From Gammaproteobacteria bacterium RIFCSPLOWO2_02_FULL_56_15 (GTDB lineage: Bacteria > Pseudomonadota > Gammaproteobacteria > Eutrophobiales > Eutrophobiaceae), in contig MGYR01000034.1 of assembly GCA_001801825.1 (NCBI GenBank), positions 1-8,132 on the forward strand: a stretch of DNA of 8,132 nt, given 5' to 3'. The notes below the pieces were generated by a model. That model worked only from the letters and a program-made list of their open reading frames with translations. It was not told the DNA's origin and did no database searches. This document shows, piece after piece, positions 1 through 5,851 of this stretch. The stretch's first letter is position 1. Every line of letters starts with the position of its first letter. The position numbers were made by a program, and so were the translations under genes.

Positions 1-5
1 CAAAA

Positions 6-103
6 GGGTCAGTGTCGATTGAAAAATAGGATCAATAGGGTCAGTGTCGATTGAAAAGGATCAAAAGGGTCAGTGAAAGATCAAAAGGGTCAGTGTCGAT
101 TGA
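6..103 (+). repeat. Array of four GGGTCAGTG direct repeats upstream of the transposase
   Basis: The 17-base unit GGGTCAGTGTCGATTGA occurs at 6-22, 38-54 and 87-103. A shortened copy, GGGTCAGTG, lies at 67-75. The linkers are A-rich (AAAATAGGATCAA, AAAGGATCAAAA), so longer blocks of 20 to 32 bases repeat in tandem. The copy at 31-54, with its ATCAATA prefix, has a perfect 24-base inverted partner at 884-907 beyond the transposase. The array probably continues to the left of the window. Such flanking repeats are typical recognition sites of REP-associated transposases; that role here is inferred. Confidence 0.9.
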
Positions 104-174
104 AAAATAGAATACAATTTATGTTGCAATCACTTACCAACCATCATGGAATACAACAATACAAGGATGTTTTT

Positions 175-897
175 ATGCCGCGCAAACCCCGTTTTGTCCT
201 TCCCGGAGAACCGCAACACGTGATTATTCGCGGCGTCAACCGTGAACCGATCTTCTACACTGAACAGGACTACCGGTGCTACCTAAGCCGCTTGCAGGAA
301 GCCATCGGGAAACATGGCTGTGCCCTGCACGCCTACGTCCTGATGACCAATCATGTTCATTTTCTGATCTCTCCTGCCAATGAAATAGGAATAGGCAGAA
401 TGATTCAGATGTTAGGCCGGTATTATGTCCAATATTTTAATCACACCTACGGCCGTACCGGCACTCTATGGGAAGGCCGCTATAAGGCAACCCTCGTCGA
501 TACCGAGGAATATTTACTGACGTGTTACCGGTATATTGAATTAAACCCGGTTCGCGCCCAGATGGTGGAACACCCCGCTGATTATCCCTGGTCGAGTTAT
601 CGACACAATGCCTTGGGTCAAGCCAACCCCATCCTGTCGCCACATGAAAAATATAGGGATTTAGGTCGAACGGATGAATCACGTCAAACCAGTTATCGTG
701 CATTATTCAACGCACATCTTTCTGACAGCGCTTTATCGGAGATCCGGGATGCGACCCAGAAGGAGTGGGTGTTAGGGAGTGATTATTTCAAGGTAAAAAT
801 CGGTAGCCGATTGGAGCGGAAGGTATCTCCCATGCCGCGGGGTGGAGACAGGAGATCCGATAGATTTCTGAGAAATAATGAAATCAATCGACACTGA
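175..897 (+). CDS. REP-associated tyrosine transposase (Y1/HUH family, IS200-like)
   Basis: This 240-residue protein is a single-strand-DNA HUH transposase of the REP-associated (RAYT) type, which nicks DNA and forms a phosphotyrosine link. The metal-binding HUH motif is seen as NHVHFL (His60, His62). The Y1 nucleophile is probably Tyr120 in YIELNPVRA, where Tyr and Asn124 form a YxxxN pattern like the YxxxQ of IS200 enzymes. Other family hallmarks are GRTGTLWEGRYK (93-104) and PWSSYRHNALG (138-148). The reading frame is open back to 73, but ATG175 is preferred: it gives the usual MPRKPRF start and has AAGGA at 163-167, seven bases upstream. ATG121 is a weaker alternative. Length is normal for the family and no key residue is missing, so the gene may be active. 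Its last codons and stop lie inside the downstream inverted repeat. Confidence 0.93.
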   Translation: MPRKPRFVLPGEPQHVIIRGVNREPIFYTEQDYRCYLSRLQEAIGKHGCALHAYVLMTNHVHFLISPANEIGIGRMIQMLGRYYVQYFNHTYGRTGTLWEGRYKATLVDTEEYLLTCYRYIELNPVRAQMVEHPADYPWSSYRHNALGQANPILSPHEKYRDLGRTDESRQTSYRALFNAHLSDSALSEIRDATQKEWVLGSDYFKVKIGSRLERKVSPMPRGGDRRSDRFLRNNEINRH

Positions 898-907
898 CCC
901 TATTGAT
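884..907 (-). repeat. Inverted copy of the GGGTCAGTG repeat, right end of the transposase unit
   Basis: These 24 bases are the exact reverse complement of 31-54. They include the transposase stop codon (895-897). With the left array they bound a unit of about 0.9 kb carrying the transposase, which is the likely mobile or repeat-associated unit. Confidence 0.9.
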
Positions 908-919
908 TCCTATTGATTC
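901..919 (+). repeat. Tandem TATTGATTC at the unit boundary
   Basis: TATTGATTC is present twice, at 901-909 and 911-919. The first copy overlaps the end of the inverted repeat and the second runs into the following reading frame. It may mark the insertion or recombination junction. A chance duplication is possible at this length. Confidence 0.5.
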
Positions 920-2046
920 TCGGCCAGCATGATCTAAATACTCCAATGGACCTGGTCATATCACCCGACGGCAAACACATCTATATCAGTGGTGAATACT
1001 CTACCATTGAACCGATTTATGGAGCTTATGTTCCTACAGGGAGCCTCATAAGAGGTTTGTCCCGAGATGTTGAAAGCGGAATGCTCGAATTGGATGGGCT
1101 GATCGGAGGAAACCCGGGCAATTATCCCGATCTCATTACTTCTACTGATGGCCGTCATGTTTATTCATTTAATCATTTTCTTTTAAATGTGCAAAGCGTT
1201 GGAATATCTATTTTTAACCGCGATTCATCAACAGGACAGCTAACACCTGCAGAAGATATAGTTATTCCAGATGAAGCAAATAATCTGGAATATATGAAAT
1301 TTTCACCTGACGGCAAATATTTATATTTGATCGGCGGTTTAGAGTTTAGAGATACAAACGACATCACTTTTATGGAGTTTAAACGTGATGAGTCATCGGG
1401 TAAACTTCAGCTTAACCAGTCAAGACACCAACACGACGGTTTCCCCGCTGAATATGATGCCATCGCTTTTATTACGGATAACCAGCAAATCGCTTTCAGA
1501 ACTAAGTGGAACACTTGTCCTGGTTATATCATGCTCGCGGATCTCGATAAGCTTACGGGACAGGCAATTATAGGTAATTTTGATTCTTTATTTCACGATT
1601 TTGATTGGCCTCAGAGCGAACCAATAATAAGCAGTGATGGAAGATTTGCGTGTGTTCCTTTCGGGACCGGCTTCTCTAACTTGTATCAACGGAACACGGT
1701 TTCAGGCGCCCTCAGTCGTTTCTTCGACACTCGTAACTACACACAATCACAAGATGATGATTTTCTATATGTAATTGACAGAGATGCATTATCAGTTTTT
1801 GGTCTTGATAGTGATGGAGACAGTATCATAGATAGAAAGGAAGTTGATTTGGGAATTAATCCGTTACAGGATGATACTGACGGAGATGGGCTAATTGATG
1901 GTGATGAAATTGAACATGGCAGTGATCCTAAACTAACTGATTCAGATGGAGATGGGGTTGAAGATGGCATCGAGGTAAATCAGGGGAGAAATCCTAAAAT
2001 GAATGAACCTCTAATCATCCTGATTATAAATTCAACTGAAGATTAA
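913..2046 (+). pseudogene. Beta-propeller protein with C-terminal calcium-binding repeats, 5' end apparently missing
   Basis: The frame encodes about 377 residues. The first part has repeated beta-propeller blade signatures (SPDGKHIYISG, STDGRHVYSF, SPDGKYLYLIGG, SSDGRFACVPFG), as in lactonase or YncE-like seven-blade proteins. The C-terminus has three thrombospondin type 3-like calcium loops: DSDGDSIIDRKE, DDTDGDGLIDGDEIEHG and DSDGDGVEDGIEVNQGRNP. Such proteins are normally exported and often larger. Here there is no signal peptide. An in-frame TGA lies at 904-906, the only early starts are TTG913 and ATG946, and neither has a Shine-Dalgarno sequence. The frame begins exactly where the transposase unit ends, so a 5' truncation by that unit is likely. 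The gene is visibly AT-richer than the genes to the right. The rest of the frame is unbroken, so decay is recent or a short product is still made. Its function is unknown. Confidence 0.72.
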
Positions 2047-2082
2047 GCATTATCCGGTTAATGTCCGTTATCGCGCGGGAAG

Positions 2083-2408
2083 AATCCATTGACCAATGGT
2101 CCAGGCGACCCGCGTTATGATCAACAGGCCTAGACCCTCACCAAGGGCACCCACATCACGACCTTTGTCTACGGCCCGGACAGCAACCGCTATAAACGGA
2201 CCAACAGTGACATTGGAGGGAGACCACCACCCTGTATCTCGGCAGTGTGGAGAAGCTCGTTCAGCCGAACGGCAGTTATCAGTACCGGCGGTATATCGGC
2301 GGAGTGGTGATTGTCTCGCAGAGCTACAGCAGCGCGCATGGCTTGAAGAGGGCAGCCAACACTCTGGTGTTCCGGGATCCCTTGGGCAGTAAATGTAGCC
2401 CTATGTAG
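2083..2408 (+). pseudogene. RHS/YD-repeat protein fragment (degraded)
   Basis: Two frames together spell a typical RHS core segment. The first, ending near 2217, reads THITTFVYGPDSNRYKRTN and has an in-frame TAG at 2131-2133. From 2220 the frame shifts and continues as ETTTLYLGSVEKLVQPNGSY, then QYRRYIGGVVIVSQ and LVFRDPLGS, ending at TAG 2406-2408. Intact RHS proteins carry the same order (YGPD.xRYKR, then the GSVEK segment, RRYIGG, and DHLGS) before a variable toxin tip. Only about 100 codons of that core remain, with no start, one nonsense codon and one frameshift (equivalent to one missing base near 2218). It is a non-functional relic. The frame-2 open frame at 2096-2392 is only a shadow of it. 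Confidence 0.82.
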
Positions 2409-2424
2409 CACAGCGGAATTCAGG
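2403..2424 (-). repeat. Diverged inverted copy of the palindromic repeat
   Basis: ATGTAGCACAGCGGAATTC followed by AGG is, with a few mismatches, the reverse complement of the core GGATTCCGCTGCGCTACAT found at 2537-2555. It lies directly after the last recognisable RHS codons (DPLGS), so the repeat cluster may mark where the RHS gene was broken. Confidence 0.65.
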
Positions 2425-2486
2425 ATAAAGTCCAATACCGCTTAATCGCATCGTGTGCGGGACATATTGACGAACTATCTGGGAGC

Positions 2487-2646
2487 TTGTGTGGGTATTG
2501 CAATCATCGCGAGTGATCGTTTTGGCGAATGACCCCGGATTCCGCTGCGCTACATCCAGGCTACGTGTTTGTGCGGGTATTGCAGTCAGCGCGAAAGTCA
2601 TTTTGACGAATGACCCCGGATTTCGCTGCGCTACATCCAGGCAACG
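2487..2646 (+). repeat. Two tandem copies of an ~80-bp REP-like palindromic element
   Basis: Copy one spans about 2487-2565 and copy two about 2569-2646, with a period of 81-82 bases. Both start TTGTGyGGGTATTGCA and end in GAATGACCCCGGATTyCGCTGCGCTACATCCAGG. Within each copy, CCCGGAT pairs with ATCCAGG (one mismatch) around a GC-rich loop, so each can fold as an imperfect hairpin. Elements with a CCCGGATTxCGCTGCGCTxCATCC core are dispersed in many gammaproteobacterial genomes (general knowledge, not searched here). Their position just after the 3' end of hflC could also let them act as transcript ends. Confidence 0.8.
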
Positions 2647-2665
2647 CACTACATGCTTACTAAAT

Positions 2666-3637
2666 TTACTCTGTCCCTGATTTGGGATCGACGCCCTTGA
2701 GGAATTTGAACAGGTCGCTATCGGTGGAGAGGACCAGCGTCGTATTGCTGGTGATGATCGCCTTGTAGGCCTCCATCGTGCGCGTGAATTCGTAAAAGCT
2801 CACCGCTGCCGCACTCTGATTGTAGGCTTTGGCATAGATCTCGGTAGCCCTGGCGTCGGCTTCGCCGCGGACCTCCTCCACCTTCCGGTACGCCTCCGAT
2901 TGTATCCTCAGGAGGTCGCGCTCGCGGTTGCCGTTGATACGCGCCGCCTCGCCGTTGCCTTCCGATCGGAATTGTTCGGCGATTTGCCGCCGTTCGCTAA
3001 CCATGCGGTCATAGATCTTCGGCCGGACGCTCTCGTTGTAATTGATGCGCTTGAAGCGGATGTCCAGCAACTCGATGCCGAACACGCCTATCTTGGGCAC
3101 GGCGGCTGCAAATATCTCCCGTTCAATCGCCTCACGTCCTCTGGTTATGGGGAGCAGAAGGCCGACGGTGCTTTCCGTGTTGCTCAATAACTCATCCTGC
3201 AAAGGGACGCGATCCTTCGTTGTGCGAATGATTTCAATCAGTTCATGCTTGGCGACCGAGTTGCGGGTTTCGCTGCCGAGGATGTCGTCCAGCCGCGACT
3301 GTGCGCTGCGTTCGTCACGCATGCGGAGAAAGTACTGCATCGGGTCCGTGATGCGCCAGCGCGCGAACATATCCACCGATACGTACAATTTGTCCTTGGT
3401 AGGCATATCGGTCGTGGCGCCGTCCCATTCAAGGATACGCCGGTCGATCCGGTTGATATCCTGAATGAAGGGGATCTTCACTTGCAGACCGGCAGTGGTT
3501 ACCGGGTCGCCGACCGGTTTGCCGAACTGCGTGATGATGACCTGTTCTATCTCATTTACCGTGTATAAAGAGGCATAGAACGCAATGAGAGCGGCGAGCC
3601 CCAGTGCCGACAGCACAGTCTTGCGCAATGCCTTCAT
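2666..3637 (-). CDS. hflC: HflC, SPFH/band-7 membrane protein, FtsH protease modulator
   Basis: This 323-residue protein is the HflC partner of the HflKC complex, a large periplasm-facing SPFH assembly that surrounds and modulates the membrane protease FtsH. One N-terminal membrane segment is seen (about residues 7-27, TVLSALGLAALIAFYASLYTV). An SPFH/band-7 domain follows (VNEIEQVIITQFGKPVGDP, then GLQVKIPFIQDINRIDRR). A long charged helical region (RMVSERRQIAEQFRSEGNGE onward, about 215-275) precedes a short C-terminus. Its length is close to the roughly 330 residues usual for HflC. The start ATG overlaps the hflK stop as ATGA (3634-3637), which points to translational coupling. There is no clear terminator after the stop, only the palindromic repeats at 2487-2646. 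Confidence 0.95.
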   Translation of the reverse strand: MKALRKTVLSALGLAALIAFYASLYTVNEIEQVIITQFGKPVGDPVTTAGLQVKIPFIQDINRIDRRILEWDGATTDMPTKDKLYVSVDMFARWRITDPMQYFLRMRDERSAQSRLDDILGSETRNSVAKHELIEIIRTTKDRVPLQDELLSNTESTVGLLLPITRGREAIEREIFAAAVPKIGVFGIELLDIRFKRINYNESVRPKIYDRMVSERRQIAEQFRSEGNGEAARINGNRERDLLRIQSEAYRKVEEVRGEADARATEIYAKAYNQSAAAVSFYEFTRTMEAYKAIITSNTTLVLSTDSDLFKFLKGVDPKSGTE

Positions 3638-4617
3638 GGTTGACCAGTCTGCTCCGGATTCAGTTGCAGAAGCGGCAGGATCTGTGCCCCTTTCTCGTCG
3701 AGGATGATCTTCGAGCGCAGCAACGGCAGCACCTGTTGCAGCGTCTCAAGATAGATACGGCGCTTCGTCACTTCAGGCGCCTTCAGGTACTCAGCCAGCA
3801 CGGCATTGAAACGCGCGACATCTCCTTCCGCCTCGTTCACGCGTTTCAGCCGGTAGCCCTCGGCCTCGCGTATGCGCTGGTCACGCTCACCCTCCGCCAG
3901 GGGTATGATCCTGTTATATTCGCGCCGCGCCTCGTTGATCAGCTTTTCCTTTTCCTGCTGCGCCTGGTTGACCTCGTTAAACGACTCCTGCACCGGTCGT
4001 GGCGGATTGACGTTTTTAAGCTGCACCTGATCGATGCTGATTCCGAGCTCGTATTTGGCCGCAAGCGATTGCATCTGCGCCAGGGCGCCCACCTCGATCT
4101 CCTGCCGCCCGATGGTCAGGACTTCATCGACGGTGCGATCTCCCACCACTTCACGCATCACCGACTCGGATACGTCCCTTAACGTCATTCTGGGATCGCG
4201 GATCTGGAACAGGAACTTGAGCGGTTCCGCGATACGGTATTGCACAACCCATTCCACGAGTGCGGCATTGAGATCCCCGGTGACCATCTGGGTTTCCTTT
4301 TCCGGATCGCTGGGTACCTGGTAGGGGTCCGACGCGCCGGGCGTCGCGAAGCCGAACTCCAGCTTGAGCTGCCGCTTGACCGGCAAAACTGTCACCACAT
4401 CGACGCCGAAGGGTATTTTGAGATGCAACCCCGGCGGCACTTCCTGGACATATTTTCCGAAACGCTGGACGACCGCGACCGAGTCGCTGCGTACCGTAAA
4501 CAGGGAAGTCCAAAGGGCGATCAAGGGGATTAACCCCAACAGCAGCAACCAGAAACGGGGAGGCGGCGACAGTCGCAGATTGCGGAGGTTAATCTCGTTT
4601 CGTACGGGGCTGATCAT
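3634..4617 (-). CDS. hflK: HflK, SPFH/band-7 membrane protein, FtsH protease modulator (short form)
   Basis: This 327-residue HflK pairs with HflC. A membrane segment lies at about 21-42 (RFWLLLLGLIPLIALWTSLF). The SPFH domain follows (VRSDSVAVVQRFGKYVQEVP, GLHLKIPFGVDVVTVLPVKR), with the HflK feature VQLKNVNPPRPVQESFNEVN (about 218-237). A coiled, charged helix rich in Glu, Arg and Ala comes after it. E. coli HflK is about 419 residues and begins with a glycine-rich cytoplasmic tail; that tail is absent here. The start has AAGG upstream (GTAAGGTCAAAAG before ATG). The pair is not next to hfq/hflX, where the canonical genes often sit, but behind a BzdR-type regulator about 57 bases away. It may therefore be an accessory HflKC set, which is inference. 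Confidence 0.94.
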   Translation of the reverse strand: MISPVRNEINLRNLRLSPPPRFWLLLLGLIPLIALWTSLFTVRSDSVAVVQRFGKYVQEVPPGLHLKIPFGVDVVTVLPVKRQLKLEFGFATPGASDPYQVPSDPEKETQMVTGDLNAALVEWVVQYRIAEPLKFLFQIRDPRMTLRDVSESVMREVVGDRTVDEVLTIGRQEIEVGALAQMQSLAAKYELGISIDQVQLKNVNPPRPVQESFNEVNQAQQEKEKLINEARREYNRIIPLAEGERDQRIREAEGYRLKRVNEAEGDVARFNAVLAEYLKAPEVTKRRIYLETLQQVLPLLRSKIILDEKGAQILPLLQLNPEQTGQP

Positions 4618-4672
4618 CTTTTGACCTTACTCCCAAAGAGTCGCTTCCGCAAGATGTTGGGGGTTCAGTTAT

Positions 4673-5590
4673 TCAGTCTGTCCTCGGGAGGCGATCCTGC
4701 GTGGTCAGGACCGGCTGGCAGGAGCGGACCAGTTCCTGCAAACATTCTTCTATCGACCGGCTGGACGTCAGCAGCGAATAATCCGCCAGCCCGTAGTCGG
4801 CTTCCCGTTCATCGAGGATAAGTTTGAGATCCTGCATGGCTTTGCTGGTGCTGCCAGCGAAGGGCCGGAGGTCGCCCTGCGCCATGACCCGCCGCATGTG
4901 GTCTTCCGGGAGCGCCCGTAACCAGACCGTATAATAATGATCACGAAGTATGCTGTAGGTCTCCCATTGGGAGATCAGGCTCCCGCCGGTTTCGAGCACC
5001 ACCTGCCGGTAATCGGCAATGGTCTGTTCCAGCGCCTGCAGTTCAAAGCGGCGGTAGACCTCCTGGCCACGGAGCGAGATGAGTTCACCGATATCCATGC
5101 CGGAGAGCTGGGCGATCATCTCATCGAGCCGGATGAAAGGCACCCGGTAATGCCTGGCCAGCAGGTTACCCAGCGTGCTCTTGCCGGCGCCGCGCAGCCC
5201 GACCAGGGCCACACCCCGGCGCGCGGATCGATCCCGGTTGAAGGTATTTCGAAGCAACAGGTAGGCCTGTTGTTGCTTTTCCGGGGACAGGGTGCAGACG
5301 AGTTCATGCAAGGGTTCATAGAGCGCCAGGGCGCCCTCATCCAGCGGCAGGAATTCGCCCACCCGTACCCCGAGCGCCCGGGCGATGCGCGATAGCAAGG
5401 AAAGTGAGATATTGGCTTCACCACTCTCCAGTTGGGCAAGATAGCGCTCCGAGACCTGGGAGTGATACGCGAGGTGTTTCCGGGTCAGCCCCCTTCGGGA
5501 TCGGACGGCTCGTACCCGCAGGCCAACCTTGACCGCGAGTTCTGCACCGGGATCCTCTCCCTTCAGCTCCTCTCCGGGTGGTTTATCCAT
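4673..5590 (-). CDS. BzdR/BoxR-type transcriptional regulator (XRE HTH + shikimate kinase-like domain)
   Basis: This 305-residue protein has the fusion typical of BzdR and BoxR, regulators of anaerobic and aerobic benzoyl-CoA degradation; BzdR is about 298 residues. An XRE-type HTH occupies about 22-80 (LTRKHLAYHSQVSERYLAQL then ESGEANISLSLLSRIA). A linker follows. A shikimate-kinase-like domain starts at about 126 with Walker A GLRGAGKST (131-139), RLDE (154-157), GQEVYRRFE (175-183), ETGGSLISQWE (200-210) and WLRALPEDHMRRV (223-235). In this family the kinase-like domain binds the CoA-thioester effector and is not known for shikimate phosphorylation. The frame is open back to 5818, but Met at 5588-5590 (MDKPPGEELK) fits family length, and the extension reads like non-coding DNA. 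Shine-Dalgarno is weak. It is transcribed divergently from the aldehyde dehydrogenase and has TGCA palindromes in its own leader. The effector cannot be told from sequence. Confidence 0.9.
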   Translation of the reverse strand: MDKPPGEELKGEDPGAELAVKVGLRVRAVRSRRGLTRKHLAYHSQVSERYLAQLESGEANISLSLLSRIARALGVRVGEFLPLDEGALALYEPLHELVCTLSPEKQQQAYLLLRNTFNRDRSARRGVALVGLRGAGKSTLGNLLARHYRVPFIRLDEMIAQLSGMDIGELISLRGQEVYRRFELQALEQTIADYRQVVLETGGSLISQWETYSILRDHYYTVWLRALPEDHMRRVMAQGDLRPFAGSTSKAMQDLKLILDEREADYGLADYSLLTSSRSIEECLQELVRSCQPVLTTQDRLPRTD

Positions 5591-5610
5591 CCAGAAGAAC
5601 CGCCCTGTGG

Positions 5611-5634
5611 AATATTGCAATATTATGCATGCAT
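5611..5634. promoter_or_regulatory. Probable BzdR/BoxR-type operator: two TGCA-centred palindromes
   Basis: AATATTGCAATATT (5611-5624) and ATGCATGCAT (5625-5634) are perfect palindromes lying side by side. They hold TGCA at 5616-5619, 5626-5629 and 5630-5633; the first two are separated by exactly six bases (TGCA-N6-TGCA). A further TGCA is at 5656-5659. BzdR operators are described, as I recall, as direct TGCA repeats within longer palindromes. The site lies about 20 bases upstream of the regulator start, so negative autoregulation is likely. Control of the divergent aldehyde dehydrogenase is possible. Confidence 0.65.
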
Positions 5635-5648
5635 CACCTCTAGTCTGA

Positions 5649-5654
5649 ATTATA
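5649..5654 (-). promoter_or_regulatory. Candidate -10 box for the regulator gene
   Basis: On the minus strand this reads TATAAT, a perfect -10. No good -35 is seen at 16-18 bases upstream (17-base position reads TGTTAT). A start near 5642 would place the TGCA palindromes just inside the transcript, suited to repression. The TGCA at 5656-5659 lies just upstream of the -10, next to it. Confidence 0.4.
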
Positions 5655-5659
5655 TTGCA

Positions 5660-5851
5660 TAGTAGTGCTTCATAACAGCCGGCCACGGATCCTGAAATAC
5701 AAATAGCCACAACCTTCACCGTGCCACAAACCGGTTGGGTTTCATCCCGGAATGGAAATGTCAGTAGGAAAGTCATAGAGTATCCGGACCGCGGCCCCCC
5801 CGGGCCAAGACCTATCAAAGATCAGTCCTGTCAGAGGAGAACAGAGCACAT
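5660..5851 (+). other. Leader/intergenic stretch before the aldehyde dehydrogenase
   Basis: No gene is seen in this part of the divergent intergenic region. It contains a GC-only hairpin, GGCCC-CCCC-GGGCC (5793-5806), and a ribosome binding site AGGAGA (5835-5840), 11 bases before the ATG at 5852. No convincing rightward sigma70 promoter was found: TATATT at 5651-5656 is a possible -10, but its -35 position is poor. The open frame through it on the minus strand is an artefact extension of the regulator. Confidence 0.4.

Noticed and set aside
1..110. Possible CRISPR array from short direct repeats
   Set aside because: Linkers are short and themselves repetitive, one repeat is truncated, and a perfect inverted copy lies at the far end of an adjacent transposase. 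This fits transposase-associated repeats.
73..174. N-terminal extension of the transposase to 73
   Set aside because: It is translated through the repeat array. ATG175 has a good ribosome binding site and the usual family N-terminus.
2096..2392. 98-residue rightward open frame
   Set aside because: No family signature in this frame; the other two frames of the same strand carry clear RHS sequence.
3042..3464. Rightward open frames opposite hflC and hflK (for example 3042-3464 and 3604-4182)
   Set aside because: They are antisense shadows of strongly recognised SPFH-family genes and show no motifs of their own.
4618..4672. Terminator between the regulator and hflK
   Set aside because: Only a four-base stem (ACTC/GAGT) and no T run on the minus strand; not enough to call.
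4673..5590. Shikimate kinase (aroK) assignment
   Set aside because: The kinase-like domain is fused to an XRE helix-turn-helix and the protein is about 305 residues, the BzdR/BoxR architecture, not a biosynthetic kinase.
5591..5818. 76-residue N-terminal extension of the regulator
   Set aside because: It covers the promoter, the TGCA palindromes and AT-rich DNA, has no domain, and would make the protein much longer than BzdR/BoxR.
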